Part shown: one piece after another, positions 49,157 through 60,200 of the stretch
Position numbering within the stretch: the stretch's first letter is position 1
How the letters are laid out: each line of letters opens with the position of its first letter
NCBI GenBank assembly: GCA_017517865.1
Contig: JAFWYB010000065.1
Span: forward strand, 40,061-104,060
Source of the DNA: Clostridia bacterium
GTDB taxonomy: Bacteria; Bacillota; Clostridia; Oscillospirales; Acutalibacteraceae
Length of the DNA: 64,000 nt
Direction: 5' to 3'
Program-made: the position numbers and the translations under genes
The notes under the pieces: generated by a model
What the model saw: the letters and a program-made list of their open reading frames with translations, nothing else
The model's database searches: none
What the model was told of the DNA's origin: nothing

Positions 49157-52100
49157 TTATTTGATTGTAAGCTTAACGGTGATTTCCTGAGCTTTATTTA
49201 ACTTATGAAGATAAATATGTGTTTCAATAAAATCTTTTGCCGATTGCAGATTTATGGGCGATTCTACGCTCATCTTGTAGGTTCTGTAAGCGGTTGAAGT
49301 TTTGCTGTCTACATAAGTAAGACTGTTTTTACCGTCAGATGAATAGCTTGTGGATTTTGTTGCGCTGGTTGCTTCGGTAGCAAATTTCCATGTTCCCTTA
49401 AGAGCCTTGAGGGCATTGTCCGGGGTGGGAGAGAGGATAAATTTACCTACTGAAGCCGTTCCCTTGACTGCACATGAGAACAAATCAACATAATCTTCTA
49501 TTGCAAATTTCTTTGATTTGAAGCCCTTGCCGAGCATTGAAAAGTCTGTGAACCAACCGACTGCTTCGCCGTTTTCTGCATAAGGTGTTGCGGAAAGTGT
49601 GAATTCAGGATAAACGGTTGATGTGTGCGCCCATACATGATCGAAGTGCTTTGCATAGGTGCAGTATTCTACGGTAAGGGTTTTTGCATCGTTCTGACAG
49701 CGTACATAAATACCGTCCGAGCCGCTGATGCCGGCCTTTGCGGTAAGAGCGCTGATTTCCCATATAATATGGTTGTGAGTTTCTGAGTTGTTGAAACCGC
49801 AACCGTAGGATACAGCCTTGATTTTTTTAGTGGTCTTTTCGTTATATACGAAATTCTCGGTTGCCGAGCTTCGGATGTTTACGGCATTGGAAAGATTTTT
49901 GTTTACTGTTGAAAGCTGAGAATTTCTGCTTGTTCCTTCAAAGGCACTTACCTTGAGGAAGAAGGTGCTTTTGCCGTCGAAATATTTTACATATTTCACT
50001 CCCTGCACTGTTTCGGTGCGGTAAATACCGCCGTCAGCAGTGTCGCCTATCATAAGCAGAGCATATTTATAAGGAACACTGTCAATAGAGTTATATGTTG
50101 CAATTTTCTTTGCTTCGCTCTTCTTTATCCAGTTGCCGTCCTTGAGCTTGTACCATACCTCACCATTGGCATTTGTTGCATAGCCTGTAACGAGAATGTA
50201 ATTTCCGTTTTTCAGGGTTTTAACCTTTTCTGAGGCTTTTGAGTAAGGTCTCTTATAGGTTGCAGTACCGTTTTTATTGTTTACAGAAAAAACAATTTCA
50301 CTTGTGGATGTAACATTCAAAGGAAATTCGCTCTTACAGGTTTTACAGATTCCGTAATTGTTTTTATAGTCGTGAGTACAGTTTTTCCATACCGCATAAA
50401 GAGTTATGTTCTTTTTAACGCTGTATGTGTCACCTGTTTTATATGAAGCGGTTGCTGCGCCTGAAGATGTTGCCCAGCCCATAAATACATAGCCTGTTCT
50501 CTTAGGTACGGTTGACGAAACGGTGAGCTTGCCCGAAACAAAGCCTGTTGCTGCGGGAGCACCTGTACCGCCGTTTGCCTTATAGGTGACCTTATAACCG
50601 GAGGCTACTCGTTCTGAGAATACCCAGTTGCCGTCGGAAAGCTTATACCAGAGGTTTTTATGAGCGTTCTGAGCTTTACCGGTTACTTTGAGTACCTCAT
50701 TCTTTTTAGCTGTTCTTACCTTTGAGCCGCTGATGCTGTAAGGGGTATTTCTGATAGGTGCACCGTTGGCTTCGGTTACAACATAAGAGCCTGTGAAAGA
50801 GGTGTCAACGGTAATCTTATATTTATATTTGCAGGTGGTACAGACACCGCTGTCGTCATAGCTGTGATTGCATTTTGACCATACGGCGTAGAGAGTTATG
50901 CTCTTGTCCTTTGCATACTTGTCACCGGCTTTGTATGATACTCTTGATGAGCCCGATGATGTCGCCCAGCCCTTGAAGATATATTCCTCTCTGGTTGGCT
51001 TTGACTTGGTGACGGTAACAGATTTACCTGAAAGAAAGGTCTGAGCAGAGGGGGCGTTTTTGCCGCCGTTTGCACTGTATTTGACAGTGAAACGCTCTGT
51101 TACATTGCCGCTATATACCCAATTGCCGTCGGAAAGCTGATACCATCTGTTGCCCTCCTGGTTTGTGGCATATGCCTTTACAGTAAGAGCCTTCTTATAC
51201 TTTTCTGTTCTTACGGTGGTTGCATTCTTTGAGTAGGGTCGGTTGCGTACGGGCGCACCGTTGTCGTTTGTTACAACATAGGTTCCGCTGCATGCAATCT
51301 TGTTTAAGGGATATTCATAGCTGCATACTGAGCAGATACCGCCCGTATATGTATGCTTGCAGGCTTTCCACACGGCATAAAGAGTGGTGCTCTTTTTGAA
51401 GGTGTAGCTGCTGCCCGGCTTGTGTGTTACCGATTTTGCGTCTGATGAGCTTGACCAGCCGCTGAAGGTGTAGCCCTTACGTACGGGCTTTGAAGAGGAG
51501 AGCTTGAGTGTTGCACCTTCAAGAACATACTGTGTGCCGGGGGCTGAGGAGCCGCCGTTTGCATTGAATTTTACAGAATAACGCTTGCCGGTATTTTCTG
51601 AAAAGACCCAGCTGCCGTCAGAAAGCTTATACCAGAGATTACCATCCTTATTGGTGGTTTTGGCAGTTATTGTAAGAGCCTTGCCGTAGGCTTCGGTACG
51701 CTTGTGGGTTGAGTTGCTTGAATAGGGTCTTGACCATATTTTCGCACCGTCTTTGTTTATGACATAGCGTGTTTCCGAATGAGATGTAACGGTGTAGGGG
51801 TATTCGTATTTGCAGGTTGTGTTGGTGCACATACCGCCCTTATATGTGTGGGAGTGTGATTTTACGTTTTCTGAAAATACCCAGCGTCCGTCGGAAAGCT
51901 TATACCACAGCTTGCCCTCCTGATTGGTGGTTTTGCCTGTTACCTTCAGAACCTTGCCCAAAGCGTCGGTGCGCAGATGTGATGAATTGTGGGAATAAGG
52001 TCTTGACCAGATTTTTGCACCGCTTTTATTTGATACCTCAACCGTTGCACTGTATGAGGAAACTGTATAGGGATATTCGTATTTACAGGTGGAGTTTGTG

Positions 52101-53224
52101 CATATACCGCCCTTGTATGAGTGGGAGTGTTTTTTTACGTTTTCGGAAAATACCCAGCTGCCGTCGGAAAGCTTATACCATACACTGCCTTCCTGATTGG
52201 TGGTTTTTGAGGTTACCTTGAAAACCTTGCCGAGAGCCTCGGTGCGCTTGTGGGTTGAATTGTTTGAATAGGGTCTTGACCATATTTTTGCACCGCTTTT
52301 GTTTACTACCTCGACGGTTGCACTGTATGACGAAACGGAGAGGGGATATTCATATCTGCAGTAGCCGTTTGAGCATATACCGCCCTTATATGAGTGGGAG
52401 TGAGTCTTTACGTTATCGGAATATACCCAGCTGCCGTCAGAGAGCTTATACCATACGTGTTTTTCCTGGTTGGTGGTTTTGGCAACAACATATAAAATTT
52501 TCTGGTAAGCTTCTGTGCGGTAATGGGTTGAGTTGCTTGAATAGGGTCTTGACCATATTTTTGCACCGCTTGTGTTTTTAACCTCAACCGTTGCACTGTA
52601 TGAAGAAACTGAATAGGGATATTCGTATCTGCAGTAGCCGTTTGTGCAGATACCGCCCGAATAGGAGTGAGTGTGGACCTTTACGTTATCTGAATATACC
52701 CAGGAGCCGTCGGAAAGCTTATACCACAGGTGATTTTCCTGGTTGGTGGTTTTTCCAACAACGCTTAAGAGTTTCTGATATGCCTCGGTGCGGTAGTGGG
52801 TTGAGTTGTTTGAATAGGGCCTTGACCATATTTTTGCACCGCTTGTGTTTTTAACCTCAACGGTTGCGTAGTATGACGAAACGGAGTAAGGGTACTGATA
52901 ACGGCAGGTGCTGTTTGTACATATACCGCCCGAATAGGAGTGGTAATGCTTTGTTACGTTGCCCGAGAAAACCCAGGTGCCGTCGGAAAGCTGATACCAG
53001 AGGTTGCCCGAGGAATTTTTTGTTGAGCCGATAATGCTCAGCACAGTGTTTGCCGAAGCGATTGTTCTTTTCTTGGTCGAGCTTGAGCTTGCCTGACTCC
53101 ATATTGGTACGTTTGCCTTGTTTGTCTGATAATAGTCTGCCGCCGAAACGTGGGAGACACCGGCAAAAAGACATATTATGACAAAGGACATAAGGGCGGT
53201 GAGCAGGATATTTTTCTTTTTCAT
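49157..53224 (-). CDS. Giant secreted SH3-like / InlB-repeat protein
   Basis: A 1355-residue exported protein. Signal peptide at residues 1-28 (MKKKNILLTALMSFVIICLF). Nine SH3-like units of about 85 residues follow, each ending WYKLSDGSWVFSENV or similar. Between most stands a Cys/His motif such as HSYKGGICTNSTCKYEYP, which may bind metal. Three InlB/Listeria-Bacteroides repeats (FNANGG ... GYTFSGWSSS ... TLYAVWK) are inserted after units 6, 7 and 8. The C-terminal 330 residues are a separate unrecognised domain with CQNDAKTL and KHFDHVW. No sortase signal is seen. Likely a cell-surface adhesin or glycan-interacting protein. Units 2-6 are similar at the DNA level. Confidence 0.8.
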   Translation of the reverse strand: MKKKNILLTALMSFVIICLFAGVSHVSAADYYQTNKANVPIWSQASSSSTKKRTIASANTVLSIIGSTKNSSGNLWYQLSDGTWVFSGNVTKHYHSYSGGICTNSTCRYQYPYSVSSYYATVEVKNTSGAKIWSRPYSNNSTHYRTEAYQKLLSVVGKTTNQENHLWYKLSDGSWVYSDNVKVHTHSYSGGICTNGYCRYEYPYSVSSYSATVEVKNTSGAKIWSRPYSSNSTHYRTEAYQKILYVVAKTTNQEKHVWYKLSDGSWVYSDNVKTHSHSYKGGICSNGYCRYEYPLSVSSYSATVEVVNKSGAKIWSRPYSNNSTHKRTEALGKVFKVTSKTTNQEGSVWYKLSDGSWVFSENVKKHSHSYKGGICTNSTCKYEYPYTVSSYSATVEVSNKSGAKIWSRPYSHNSSHLRTDALGKVLKVTGKTTNQEGKLWYKLSDGRWVFSENVKSHSHTYKGGMCTNTTCKYEYPYTVTSHSETRYVINKDGAKIWSRPYSSNSTHKRTEAYGKALTITAKTTNKDGNLWYKLSDGSWVFSENTGKRYSVKFNANGGSSAPGTQYVLEGATLKLSSSKPVRKGYTFSGWSSSSDAKSVTHKPGSSYTFKKSTTLYAVWKACKHTYTGGICSVCSYEYPLNKIACSGTYVVTNDNGAPVRNRPYSKNATTVRTEKYKKALTVKAYATNQEGNRWYQLSDGNWVYSGNVTERFTVKYSANGGKNAPSAQTFLSGKSVTVTKSKPTREEYIFKGWATSSGSSRVSYKAGDKYAKDKSITLYAVWSKCNHSYDDSGVCTTCKYKYKITVDTSFTGSYVVTEANGAPIRNTPYSISGSKVRTAKKNEVLKVTGKAQNAHKNLWYKLSDGNWVFSERVASGYKVTYKANGGTGAPAATGFVSGKLTVSSTVPKRTGYVFMGWATSSGAATASYKTGDTYSVKKNITLYAVWKNCTHDYKNNYGICKTCKSEFPLNVTSTSEIVFSVNNKNGTATYKRPYSKASEKVKTLKNGNYILVTGYATNANGEVWYKLKDGNWIKKSEAKKIATYNSIDSVPYKYALLMIGDTADGGIYRTETVQGVKYVKYFDGKSTFFLKVSAFEGTSRNSQLSTVNKNLSNAVNIRSSATENFVYNEKTTKKIKAVSYGCGFNNSETHNHIIWEISALTAKAGISGSDGIYVRCQNDAKTLTVEYCTYAKHFDHVWAHTSTVYPEFTLSATPYAENGEAVGWFTDFSMLGKGFKSKKFAIEDYVDLFSCAVKGTASVGKFILSPTPDNALKALKGTWKFATEATSATKSTSYSSDGKNSLTYVDSKTSTAYRTYKMSVESPINLQSAKDFIETHIYLHKLNKAQEITVKLTIK

Positions 53225-53400
53225 AATTTTTCCTCCCGGGTATAATCTTTTTTCATTATATATATATTCCTTTATAAAATCAAGTATAATTTATTTATAC
53301 GGAGGCATAAATTATACGTCTTTACATTTTGTTTTTTATGTGCTAATATATAGAAAATGCAGAAGAGGAGTGATAGGTTATAGCAAGGAGCAGAACGGTT

Positions 53401-54204
53401 GTGCCTGTGTGTGTTTTTGCATTTGTTTCTAATCTTGCTCTTTTTCTTGTAAAGCTGTATGTGGGTCTTTCATCAAACAGCATCAGTATTTATTCCGACG
53501 GTGTGAATAATATGTTCGACGGCCTCGGCGCTCTTCTGACCGCCGTTACACTGGGCATCCTTGGCAGAAGTCTGCTCGTAGGTGCTGTTGCGGTAAAAAG
53601 AAAAACTGAGGAGCTTCTGAGCCTCGTGCTCAGTGCACTCGTTCTTTGCGGAGGTGCATATTTTGCTTATACCTCACTTGAAAGGCTGATTTATCCCACT
53701 CCCGTATGGTTCAGTATGAAATATCTTTATATACTTGCAGCCACGGCAACTTTCAAGCTGGTGATGTTTTTCGTTTACCGCTTTATGAACAGAAAAATCG
53801 GCTCGTCAACGGTTAAGGTTATGACCTACGACTGCCTGCTGGATTTCTGCATTACTGCGGTGACGGTTGTATCTCTTGCGGTTTCGGCGGCGGGCAGCTT
53901 TTCGGTTGATGCCGTTTGCGGACTCGGAATAAGCGCAGTAATAATAACGGGTGCGGTTAAAATGCTTACGGATAAGCTCAGGAGGGTTTCCGGATATGTG
54001 CCCGCGGAAAAAAGAGAGCTTATTGAAGATTTGCTGAAAAAGCACGGCTTTGAAAAAGAAAAGACAGAAATCAGCTTTTTTTACGAAGAGAGCATAACGG
54101 GTTATATAAGCTTTGCCGATTTTCCCGATCGGGAAAGGGTTGAGCTCTTATATAAAGAAATAAAGCAGGAAACAGACATAACTATGAAAACGGTAATAAA
54201 TTAG
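53401..54204 (+). CDS. Cation diffusion facilitator family transporter
   Basis: A 267-residue membrane protein of the CDF family, which exports divalent metals such as Zn, Mn or Fe. The first metal site is visible in SISIYSDGVNNMFDGLGALL (Asp residues about 33 and 39). The second lies in MTYDCLLDFCITAV (Asp residues in helix 5). Six helices and a short cytoplasmic domain follow. The start is GTG at 53401 with AAGGAG 10 bases upstream, so it is less certain. It is followed 15 bases later by the phosphoesterase gene. Confidence 0.8.
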   Translation: MPVCVFAFVSNLALFLVKLYVGLSSNSISIYSDGVNNMFDGLGALLTAVTLGILGRSLLVGAVAVKRKTEELLSLVLSALVLCGGAYFAYTSLERLIYPTPVWFSMKYLYILAATATFKLVMFFVYRFMNRKIGSSTVKVMTYDCLLDFCITAVTVVSLAVSAAGSFSVDAVCGLGISAVIITGAVKMLTDKLRRVSGYVPAEKRELIEDLLKKHGFEKEKTEISFFYEESITGYISFADFPDRERVELLYKEIKQETDITMKTVIN

Positions 54205-54219
54205 AAAAGGAGAATAAAT

Positions 54220-55545
54220 ATGGAAGAAAAAACAGTAGTGCAGGAAATCAAAAAAGAAAAGCCGGCAAAGGCTAAAAAGGCAAAGTCAAAAAAGCGTAAG
54301 ATAGTGAAGGGCATTTTTCTGGGGCTTCTTGCCGTGATAGTTGTCTTTTTTGCCGTTACCACGGTTATCACCGTTGTCAGCCAGAAGGCAAACATAGAAA
54401 AGGCACATTCCTTTGCGGCGGTTGAGTATGAAAATCAGCTTCAGCCCGAAAAGGATGCAAACGGCTACTGGACCTTTACCGTTGACCGTGATTTCAAGGT
54501 GCTTCAGCTTACGGACGTACATATAGGCGGCGGCTGGATGTCTGCAAAGAAGGACGGTATGGCAATGAACGCCGTTGCGGCTATGGTAACCGCCGAAAAG
54601 CCCGACCTTGTTATTGTAACCGGTGACGTGGGCTATCCCGTACCTTTCCAGGCAGGCACTCTTAACAACAAGCTTTCGGCAGAGGTCTTTGCAGAGCTTA
54701 TGGAAAGCCTCGGCGTTTACTGGACACTCGGCTTCGGCAACCACGACACAGAGGCATACAGCTATTTCAGCAGAGAAAAGATAGCAGACTTCTACTTGCA
54801 GGATAAATATGCACACTGTCTGTTTGAATTCGGCCCGGAAGAGGTTGACGGCTGCGGCAATCAGGTTATCAATGTCAAAAACAGCGAAGGTATAGTTACT
54901 CAGTCCCTCTTTGTTTTCGACAGCCATTCATACGTTGACGGCGACTTCCTCGGCATAATGTGGAAGTACGACAACATTCACGAAAATCAGGTGCAGTGGT
55001 ATAAGGATACCCTTGCACAGATAAACAGTGAGAATAATGAAATTTTAAAGGAAAAGGGACTTGAGGAAAACTCAGCAGTCAAGTCAGCCGCATTCTTCCA
55101 CATTCCTCTTACAGAGCAGAAGGACGCCTGGTACGAGTATGTTGAAAACGGCTTCAAGGATACCGAAGAGGTGAAGTATCACTACGGTGTTGCAGGTGAA
55201 AGCGGCAAGATTGTTTACAGCGGTATCCACGAGGATAATCTTTTTGAAACGATGGTAGAGCTTGGCTCTACTCAGGCTGTTTTCTGCGGCCACGACCATT
55301 ACAACAACTTTTCAATTGAGTATAAGGGCATCAGACTTACCTACGGTATGAGTGTTGACTATCTTGCATACCCGGGCATTTATAAGGAGGGCTCACAGAG
55401 AGGCTGTACCGTTATTGAATTCAGCCCCGACGGCAGCTTCGACTGTCACCCCGAAAGCTACTACCAGGAAAAGTACACTGCGCTTTACGAGAAGGAGCCT
55501 GTTCAGATGCAGGAAATCACTCAGCAGCAGTTTGTTGAAAAATAA
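54220..55545 (+). CDS. Membrane-anchored metallophosphoesterase
   Basis: A 441-residue calcineurin-like phosphoesterase. A Lys-rich cytoplasmic N-terminus (residues 8-30) leads to one transmembrane helix (about 31-53), so the enzyme faces outside. Metal motifs in order: LTDVHIGG (about 92-99), VTGDVGY, GFGNHDTE, FHIPL and FCGHDHYNN. It forms an operon with the CDF transporter (15 bases between). Resembles purple-acid-type or cyclic-nucleotide-type secreted phosphodiesterases; substrate unknown. AAAAGGAG precedes the ATG. Confidence 0.85.
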   Translation: MEEKTVVQEIKKEKPAKAKKAKSKKRKIVKGIFLGLLAVIVVFFAVTTVITVVSQKANIEKAHSFAAVEYENQLQPEKDANGYWTFTVDRDFKVLQLTDVHIGGGWMSAKKDGMAMNAVAAMVTAEKPDLVIVTGDVGYPVPFQAGTLNNKLSAEVFAELMESLGVYWTLGFGNHDTEAYSYFSREKIADFYLQDKYAHCLFEFGPEEVDGCGNQVINVKNSEGIVTQSLFVFDSHSYVDGDFLGIMWKYDNIHENQVQWYKDTLAQINSENNEILKEKGLEENSAVKSAAFFHIPLTEQKDAWYEYVENGFKDTEEVKYHYGVAGESGKIVYSGIHEDNLFETMVELGSTQAVFCGHDHYNNFSIEYKGIRLTYGMSVDYLAYPGIYKEGSQRGCTVIEFSPDGSFDCHPESYYQEKYTALYEKEPVQMQEITQQQFVEK

Positions 55546-55553
55546 AAAAGCTT

Positions 55554-55588
55554 CAGCCGTGTGTTCATCGAAGCACACGGCTGTTTTT
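55554..55588 (+). terminator. Terminator after the phosphoesterase gene
   Basis: Perfect 10-bp stem CAGCCGTGTG (55554-55563) with 55574-55583, then five T. Confidence 0.85.
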
Positions 55589-55602
55589 ATGCACTGTTTT
55601 AA

Positions 55603-56898
55603 TCAGCTCAGTTTTTTGTTGGCGGGTCCGTCGAGAACCTCACCCTTTTCTCCGAACCGTGACCCGTGGCAGGAGCAGTCCCAGCTGTGCTCGGCCTTGT
55701 TGTATTTCAGTGCACAGCCAAGATGGGTACAACGCTTGGGCAAGGGTGTAAGCAGACCTACGGCGGAATCGAAAGCATTGAGAATAAGCTGAGGGTGAAG
55801 CATACTGCGTGAGGGGCAGAAAAGCTCCTCGGCAGGGTGGTGCCTTTCAGTTACCAGAGCGTATAGCAGCTCAGCGGCAACCATAGATGAGGTTACACCC
55901 CATTTGTTGAAGCCCGTGGCAACATAAAGCTCAGGAGTGCTTTTCGAATATCTGCCTATATACGGCATTGAGTCGAGGGTAATGCAGTCCTGAGCCGCCC
56001 ATGCATATTTTTCGTTGCTTTCGGGAAAATACGTTTTTCTGACATCACGAAGAGCCTCAAAGCAGCCGCCTTTTTTACCGGTACGGCGGTCGCCGCCGCC
56101 GATAAGCAGAAGCTCACCGCTTGTACGTAAGGAAATGCCGTCTTGCTTGTCGTCGAGAAACATACCGTCGAAAAGGGGCGCACCGCTCAGCGCCAGCATA
56201 TAGGAGCGGTGCTGATACATTTTCATAAAGAAAAGGCCGTGTCTGTCTATGAAAGGGAAATGACTGCAAATAATTATCCTTTCGGCTTTTACGGTGCCTT
56301 TGTCAGTCAGCACAAGGTTTCCGCGTACATCTTTTACAAGGGTGTTTTCATAAACGGTCAGCCCGTCAGCCAGTGCGCGCACAAGCTTAAGGGGATTAAA
56401 CTGCGCCTGATTGGGAAAGCAGACTGCGCCGGAAATGTCAAAGGGCAGAGGAAGGCTGTCAAAAAGCTCGGCATCGGCACCGATTTCGTTAAGCGCTTCC
56501 ATCTCTGCGTATATTTTGTTACGGCCGTCGGAGGTGTATATGAAGTTGTCTTTTACCTCAAGCTCGCAGGGAAATTTTTCTGCAAGCCTTCGGTATTTTT
56601 CTACTGCCTCGCTGTTGAGTCTGTAATAAAGTGCGGTTTTTTCTTTGCCGAATTTTTTAAGCAGCTTGTGATAAATCAGTCCGTGTTGAGCTGTAATTTT
56701 TGCCGAGGAGCCTGCGGTGGTACCGCTGCCGACGGTATTTTTTTCAAGCACAACACAGTTAACACCGTGAGTTTTAAGCATATAGGCTGTCAGCACACCT
56801 GCCAAACCTCCGCCGACGATTGCCACATCGGTACTGATATCACCCGTAAGAGTCGGGAAGGAGTTTTTTTCGGTTTTCGCCTGCCAGATAGAGCTCAT
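55603..56898 (-). CDS. FAD-dependent oxidoreductase with C-terminal Rieske domain
   Basis: A 431-residue DAO-type flavoprotein fused to a Rieske [2Fe-2S] domain. FAD binding: DVAIVGGGLAGVLTAYML (about residues 24-41) with ELLLIGGGDRRTG and a C-terminal FNKWGVTSSM. The Rieske ligands lie at the end: CTHLGC (about 388) and CSCHGSRF (about 406). Such proteins are common in Clostridia and resemble a glycine-oxidase-like family of unknown electron donor. The domain order is the family's normal one and no truncation is evident. Confidence 0.85.
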   Translation of the reverse strand: MSSIWQAKTEKNSFPTLTGDISTDVAIVGGGLAGVLTAYMLKTHGVNCVVLEKNTVGSGTTAGSSAKITAQHGLIYHKLLKKFGKEKTALYYRLNSEAVEKYRRLAEKFPCELEVKDNFIYTSDGRNKIYAEMEALNEIGADAELFDSLPLPFDISGAVCFPNQAQFNPLKLVRALADGLTVYENTLVKDVRGNLVLTDKGTVKAERIIICSHFPFIDRHGLFFMKMYQHRSYMLALSGAPLFDGMFLDDKQDGISLRTSGELLLIGGGDRRTGKKGGCFEALRDVRKTYFPESNEKYAWAAQDCITLDSMPYIGRYSKSTPELYVATGFNKWGVTSSMVAAELLYALVTERHHPAEELFCPSRSMLHPQLILNAFDSAVGLLTPLPKRCTHLGCALKYNKAEHSWDCSCHGSRFGEKGEVLDGPANKKLS

Positions 56899-57016
56899 AA
56901 AATCATCCTCATATAAACGATATAATATGATTATGGGTTACGGACGGTGAAATATGCATTGGCAGAATGCACAAACAAAGCGGCTGAATTTTGTGTCAGA
57001 TAAGAATAAAAAATTG

Positions 57017-57045
57017 TTGACGATTTGTGAACACGGTGGTAAAAT
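57017..57045 (+). promoter_or_regulatory. Promoter of the giant repeat-protein gene
   Basis: TTGACG (57017-57022), 17-bp spacer, TAAAAT (57040-57045). The predicted transcript has a leader of about 160 bases. Confidence 0.75.
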
Positions 57046-57060
57046 TACTATGTATAATTG

Positions 57061-57190
57061 CCGATATTATAGTATATCGGTTTAAACTGTCAAAGCTCAG
57101 CCGTACCGACAAAGGCAGGAGGTCAGACCTGTACGGTAGGCTGAGCAGAGGCGGTGCATACGGAGAATGTTGCACTAAGCAACAAACATC
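57061..57190 (+). promoter_or_regulatory. Structured 5' leader of unknown type
   Basis: Stem-loops: CCGATAT with ATATCGG (57061-57080); GCTCAGCC (57095-57102) with GGCTGAGC (57139-57146), with CCGTAC/GTACGG nested inside; and a smaller ATGTTGC/GCAACA pair near 57168-57183. It is not a riboswitch I can name. It may be a regulatory RNA or an mRNA-stabilising leader. Confidence 0.45.
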
Positions 57191-57212
57191 TTAAAAGGAG
57201 ATGATTTTTTCA

Positions 57213-60200
57213 ATGAAAAACAAATTATTCAAAAAATCAATGTCAGTATTTTTATCGGTACTGATGATTTTGTCTTGCTGGGTGTGGGTACCCGGTGAGC
57301 ATAATCATGCAAGTGCGGCTGACGGTACGGTGAATCCTACTGCATTGACAGCTATTTATAGCGGTAGCGGAGAAAGAGGCGACAGCGGTAAGATTGTTAT
57401 CTGTAGTGACGGTGAAGCAGGTAATACTACGGTAGGTCATATTCGTTTCAATATTTCCGGCGCTACTGGTGTTTTGGAAAATGCAACACTTACGTTGAAT
57501 ACGGGTAACCATGGTGGTACACTTGTAAGTAACTGCCGTGTAGATATATACCCCCTTTCTGTCAGCCAATGCCAGGCAACATCCGGTACATACGTAGTAA
57601 ACAGTATAGCAACTGTTTATGGTGGCACATATAACGCTGCAACAGGTGTAACCAACGCTCTTAATTACTATGGTCTTACAACTGCAGACAAACTTGGTAC
57701 TGTTTATCAGAATGCACCCGGCACTCATACTATTGATGTTACATCAGCTGTTAATAAAGCAAAAGCTGCAGGACAGAATGAAGTCTGCTTCCTTTTTATA
57801 ATGCCCGAAATTTTTAATGACGGCAACGGCAACTCATGGTCTGATACACACATCAATGTTTCAGGAACATCACTTTCTTATAAAACATACGACTTTACAC
57901 CTTCAAACACAGGTGTTCCTATAATCGATATTAACACAGATGCTGCAAATACTGTTATTGGCCTTAGCACTGACGTTACAACAATTCACGGTTCATTTGA
58001 GAGTGACGCTGACTACACATCAACGGCTAATTATGATGCTGTTTATCATAATGTTCTTTATACAGACGGACCTACGACTATTGCTGCATCAGCAACATCG
58101 GCAAAAACAGAGTACGGCAACTCGTGGACAGGCTCTAACGGTGTAACCATTTATTGGTATCATCCTACGGCAACCCTACTTTATGACGGTGACACAACAG
58201 ATCTCCCCCGTCTTGGTGTTGCTGTCAATATTGTTATGTACTATACTGGAACATGGTCAAGAAAATCTGTAAACAGGCTTTCTTATGTTTCTTCCGGCGG
58301 TAACGGCTTTAACTTTACCCAGAACTGGCATGGTTCTGACGGCCGTCTTAATTTCCAGTGGATGTGGCACGGTCAGGGCGAGTATATGGGTTATACCTCA
58401 ACTGTTGTGAATGATGCTATGCGTCAGACACTCAGCGGTAACTCTGACAACCATTTTTATGCAAACCTGCTTAAGTTTACCGATACAATGGGCTCTAATG
58501 AATATTACCGTTCCGCAACACCTACCTTTGCATTTTACGGAGATAACGGAGACAGTGCTAAAACAATTACGGCAACCTCAACGGATACTATTTATATCAT
58601 CAACTATGTTCCGTTAAGAACTGCGATTCAGGATGCAATGTTAAAGCTTCAGGAAATCAAAGATTATCCTGCAAAGTATTCAACTGAATCTGTTGCAGAG
58701 TTTGTTGCTGCTGCTAAGGCTCTTGTTTCTGCAAAACCTAACAACTACATCAATTCATCAAAAAATGATGTAACAGGTTGGGTAAGTGCAGCTGAAACTG
58801 CTGTTAACAACTACTATAAGGTTAATCTTGAACTTGCAACTTATGACGTAACATATGAAAATATGTTCTCCTTCTCATCATGGGCAAACTCTGCTTCAAG
58901 TGTTATCGGCACACCCAATAAGGGTACAATGACCTATGATGTGGATGCAGGCACAATTACCGTAAACAACAACGGTGCTAATACACAGGCTTATCCTAAT
59001 GACCACTATACAAGTCACGGCTTCGGTAACGGTCACTACAACATGACTCTCGTTCCCGGTGAAACCTATACTTTTGAATACACAACATCAGGTGGTACAG
59101 GTGACCAGGTGCATATATTCTTCTATGATGACAACGGCAATGCTGTTGCAAACCCTGCAAATAGAGGAAATCCTTTTGCTCATGCATACGGCACCGGCCG
59201 CGGAACATCAACAATTACCTTTACTGCACCTGAAAATGCAACAAAGGCGGCTTTCCGCTTTGGTTCAACCGTGCTTGGTGACAGCATAACCTTCTCCAAC
59301 ATCTTCATGTATTCACACACAAGAGGAGACTATGCAGATATTGCTAACTGGACAAACAGACCGAACAGAACCGTATTTGACTATGCTCAGGCTCTCGGTA
59401 CTACTCTTGAGGTTCCCGAAAGACCCGGCTATACCTTCGACGGCTGGTGGGTTGACTCAATTAATCCCAACGGTCAGAAGGATGCTGGCGAACAGGTAAC
59501 AGACGGTAACGGAACAGTTGTTGCTAATCTTCAGACCGATGGTATTGATCAGGACTGGGTGCTTTATTCAGAGTGGACAGAGAATAAGTATAACATCGCC
59601 TTCAATGCTAACGGCGGCTCAGGCTCAACTGCAGGTATAAATAATGTTCTTTACTCAGCAGATACAAAATTAACTGCAAACGGTTTCTCAAGAACAGGCT
59701 ATACCTTCACAGGCTGGAACACTAAGGCTGACGGTACAGGCACAGCCTATGCTGACGGTGCAACTGTTTCAAAGCTCACTGCAACAAACGGTGCAACAGT
59801 GACACTTTATGCTCAGTGGAGCATAAATAAATACACCGTAACCTTCAAAAAGACTGACGGCACAACAACCTCAGCTCAATACGATTACAACACACCTGCT
59901 GCAAGCATCACAAAGCCTGCAAATACACAGGCAAATTATGACAGCACAAACCACTATACATATTCATGGCCCACAATCAATGCCGTTACAGGTGATGTAA
60001 CCTATACAGAAGTGAAGACACCTACACAGCATAGTATGTCTTCAAGTGTAACAACAAATGCTACCTGTACAACAGACGGCGTAAGAACATATAAATGCTC
60101 AGGCTGTGCTTACTCATACACTGAAGCAATTCCTTCAACAGGTCACACAGAAGCAACAAAGGAAGAAAACCGCACAGAAGCAACCTGCGGTGCTGACGGA

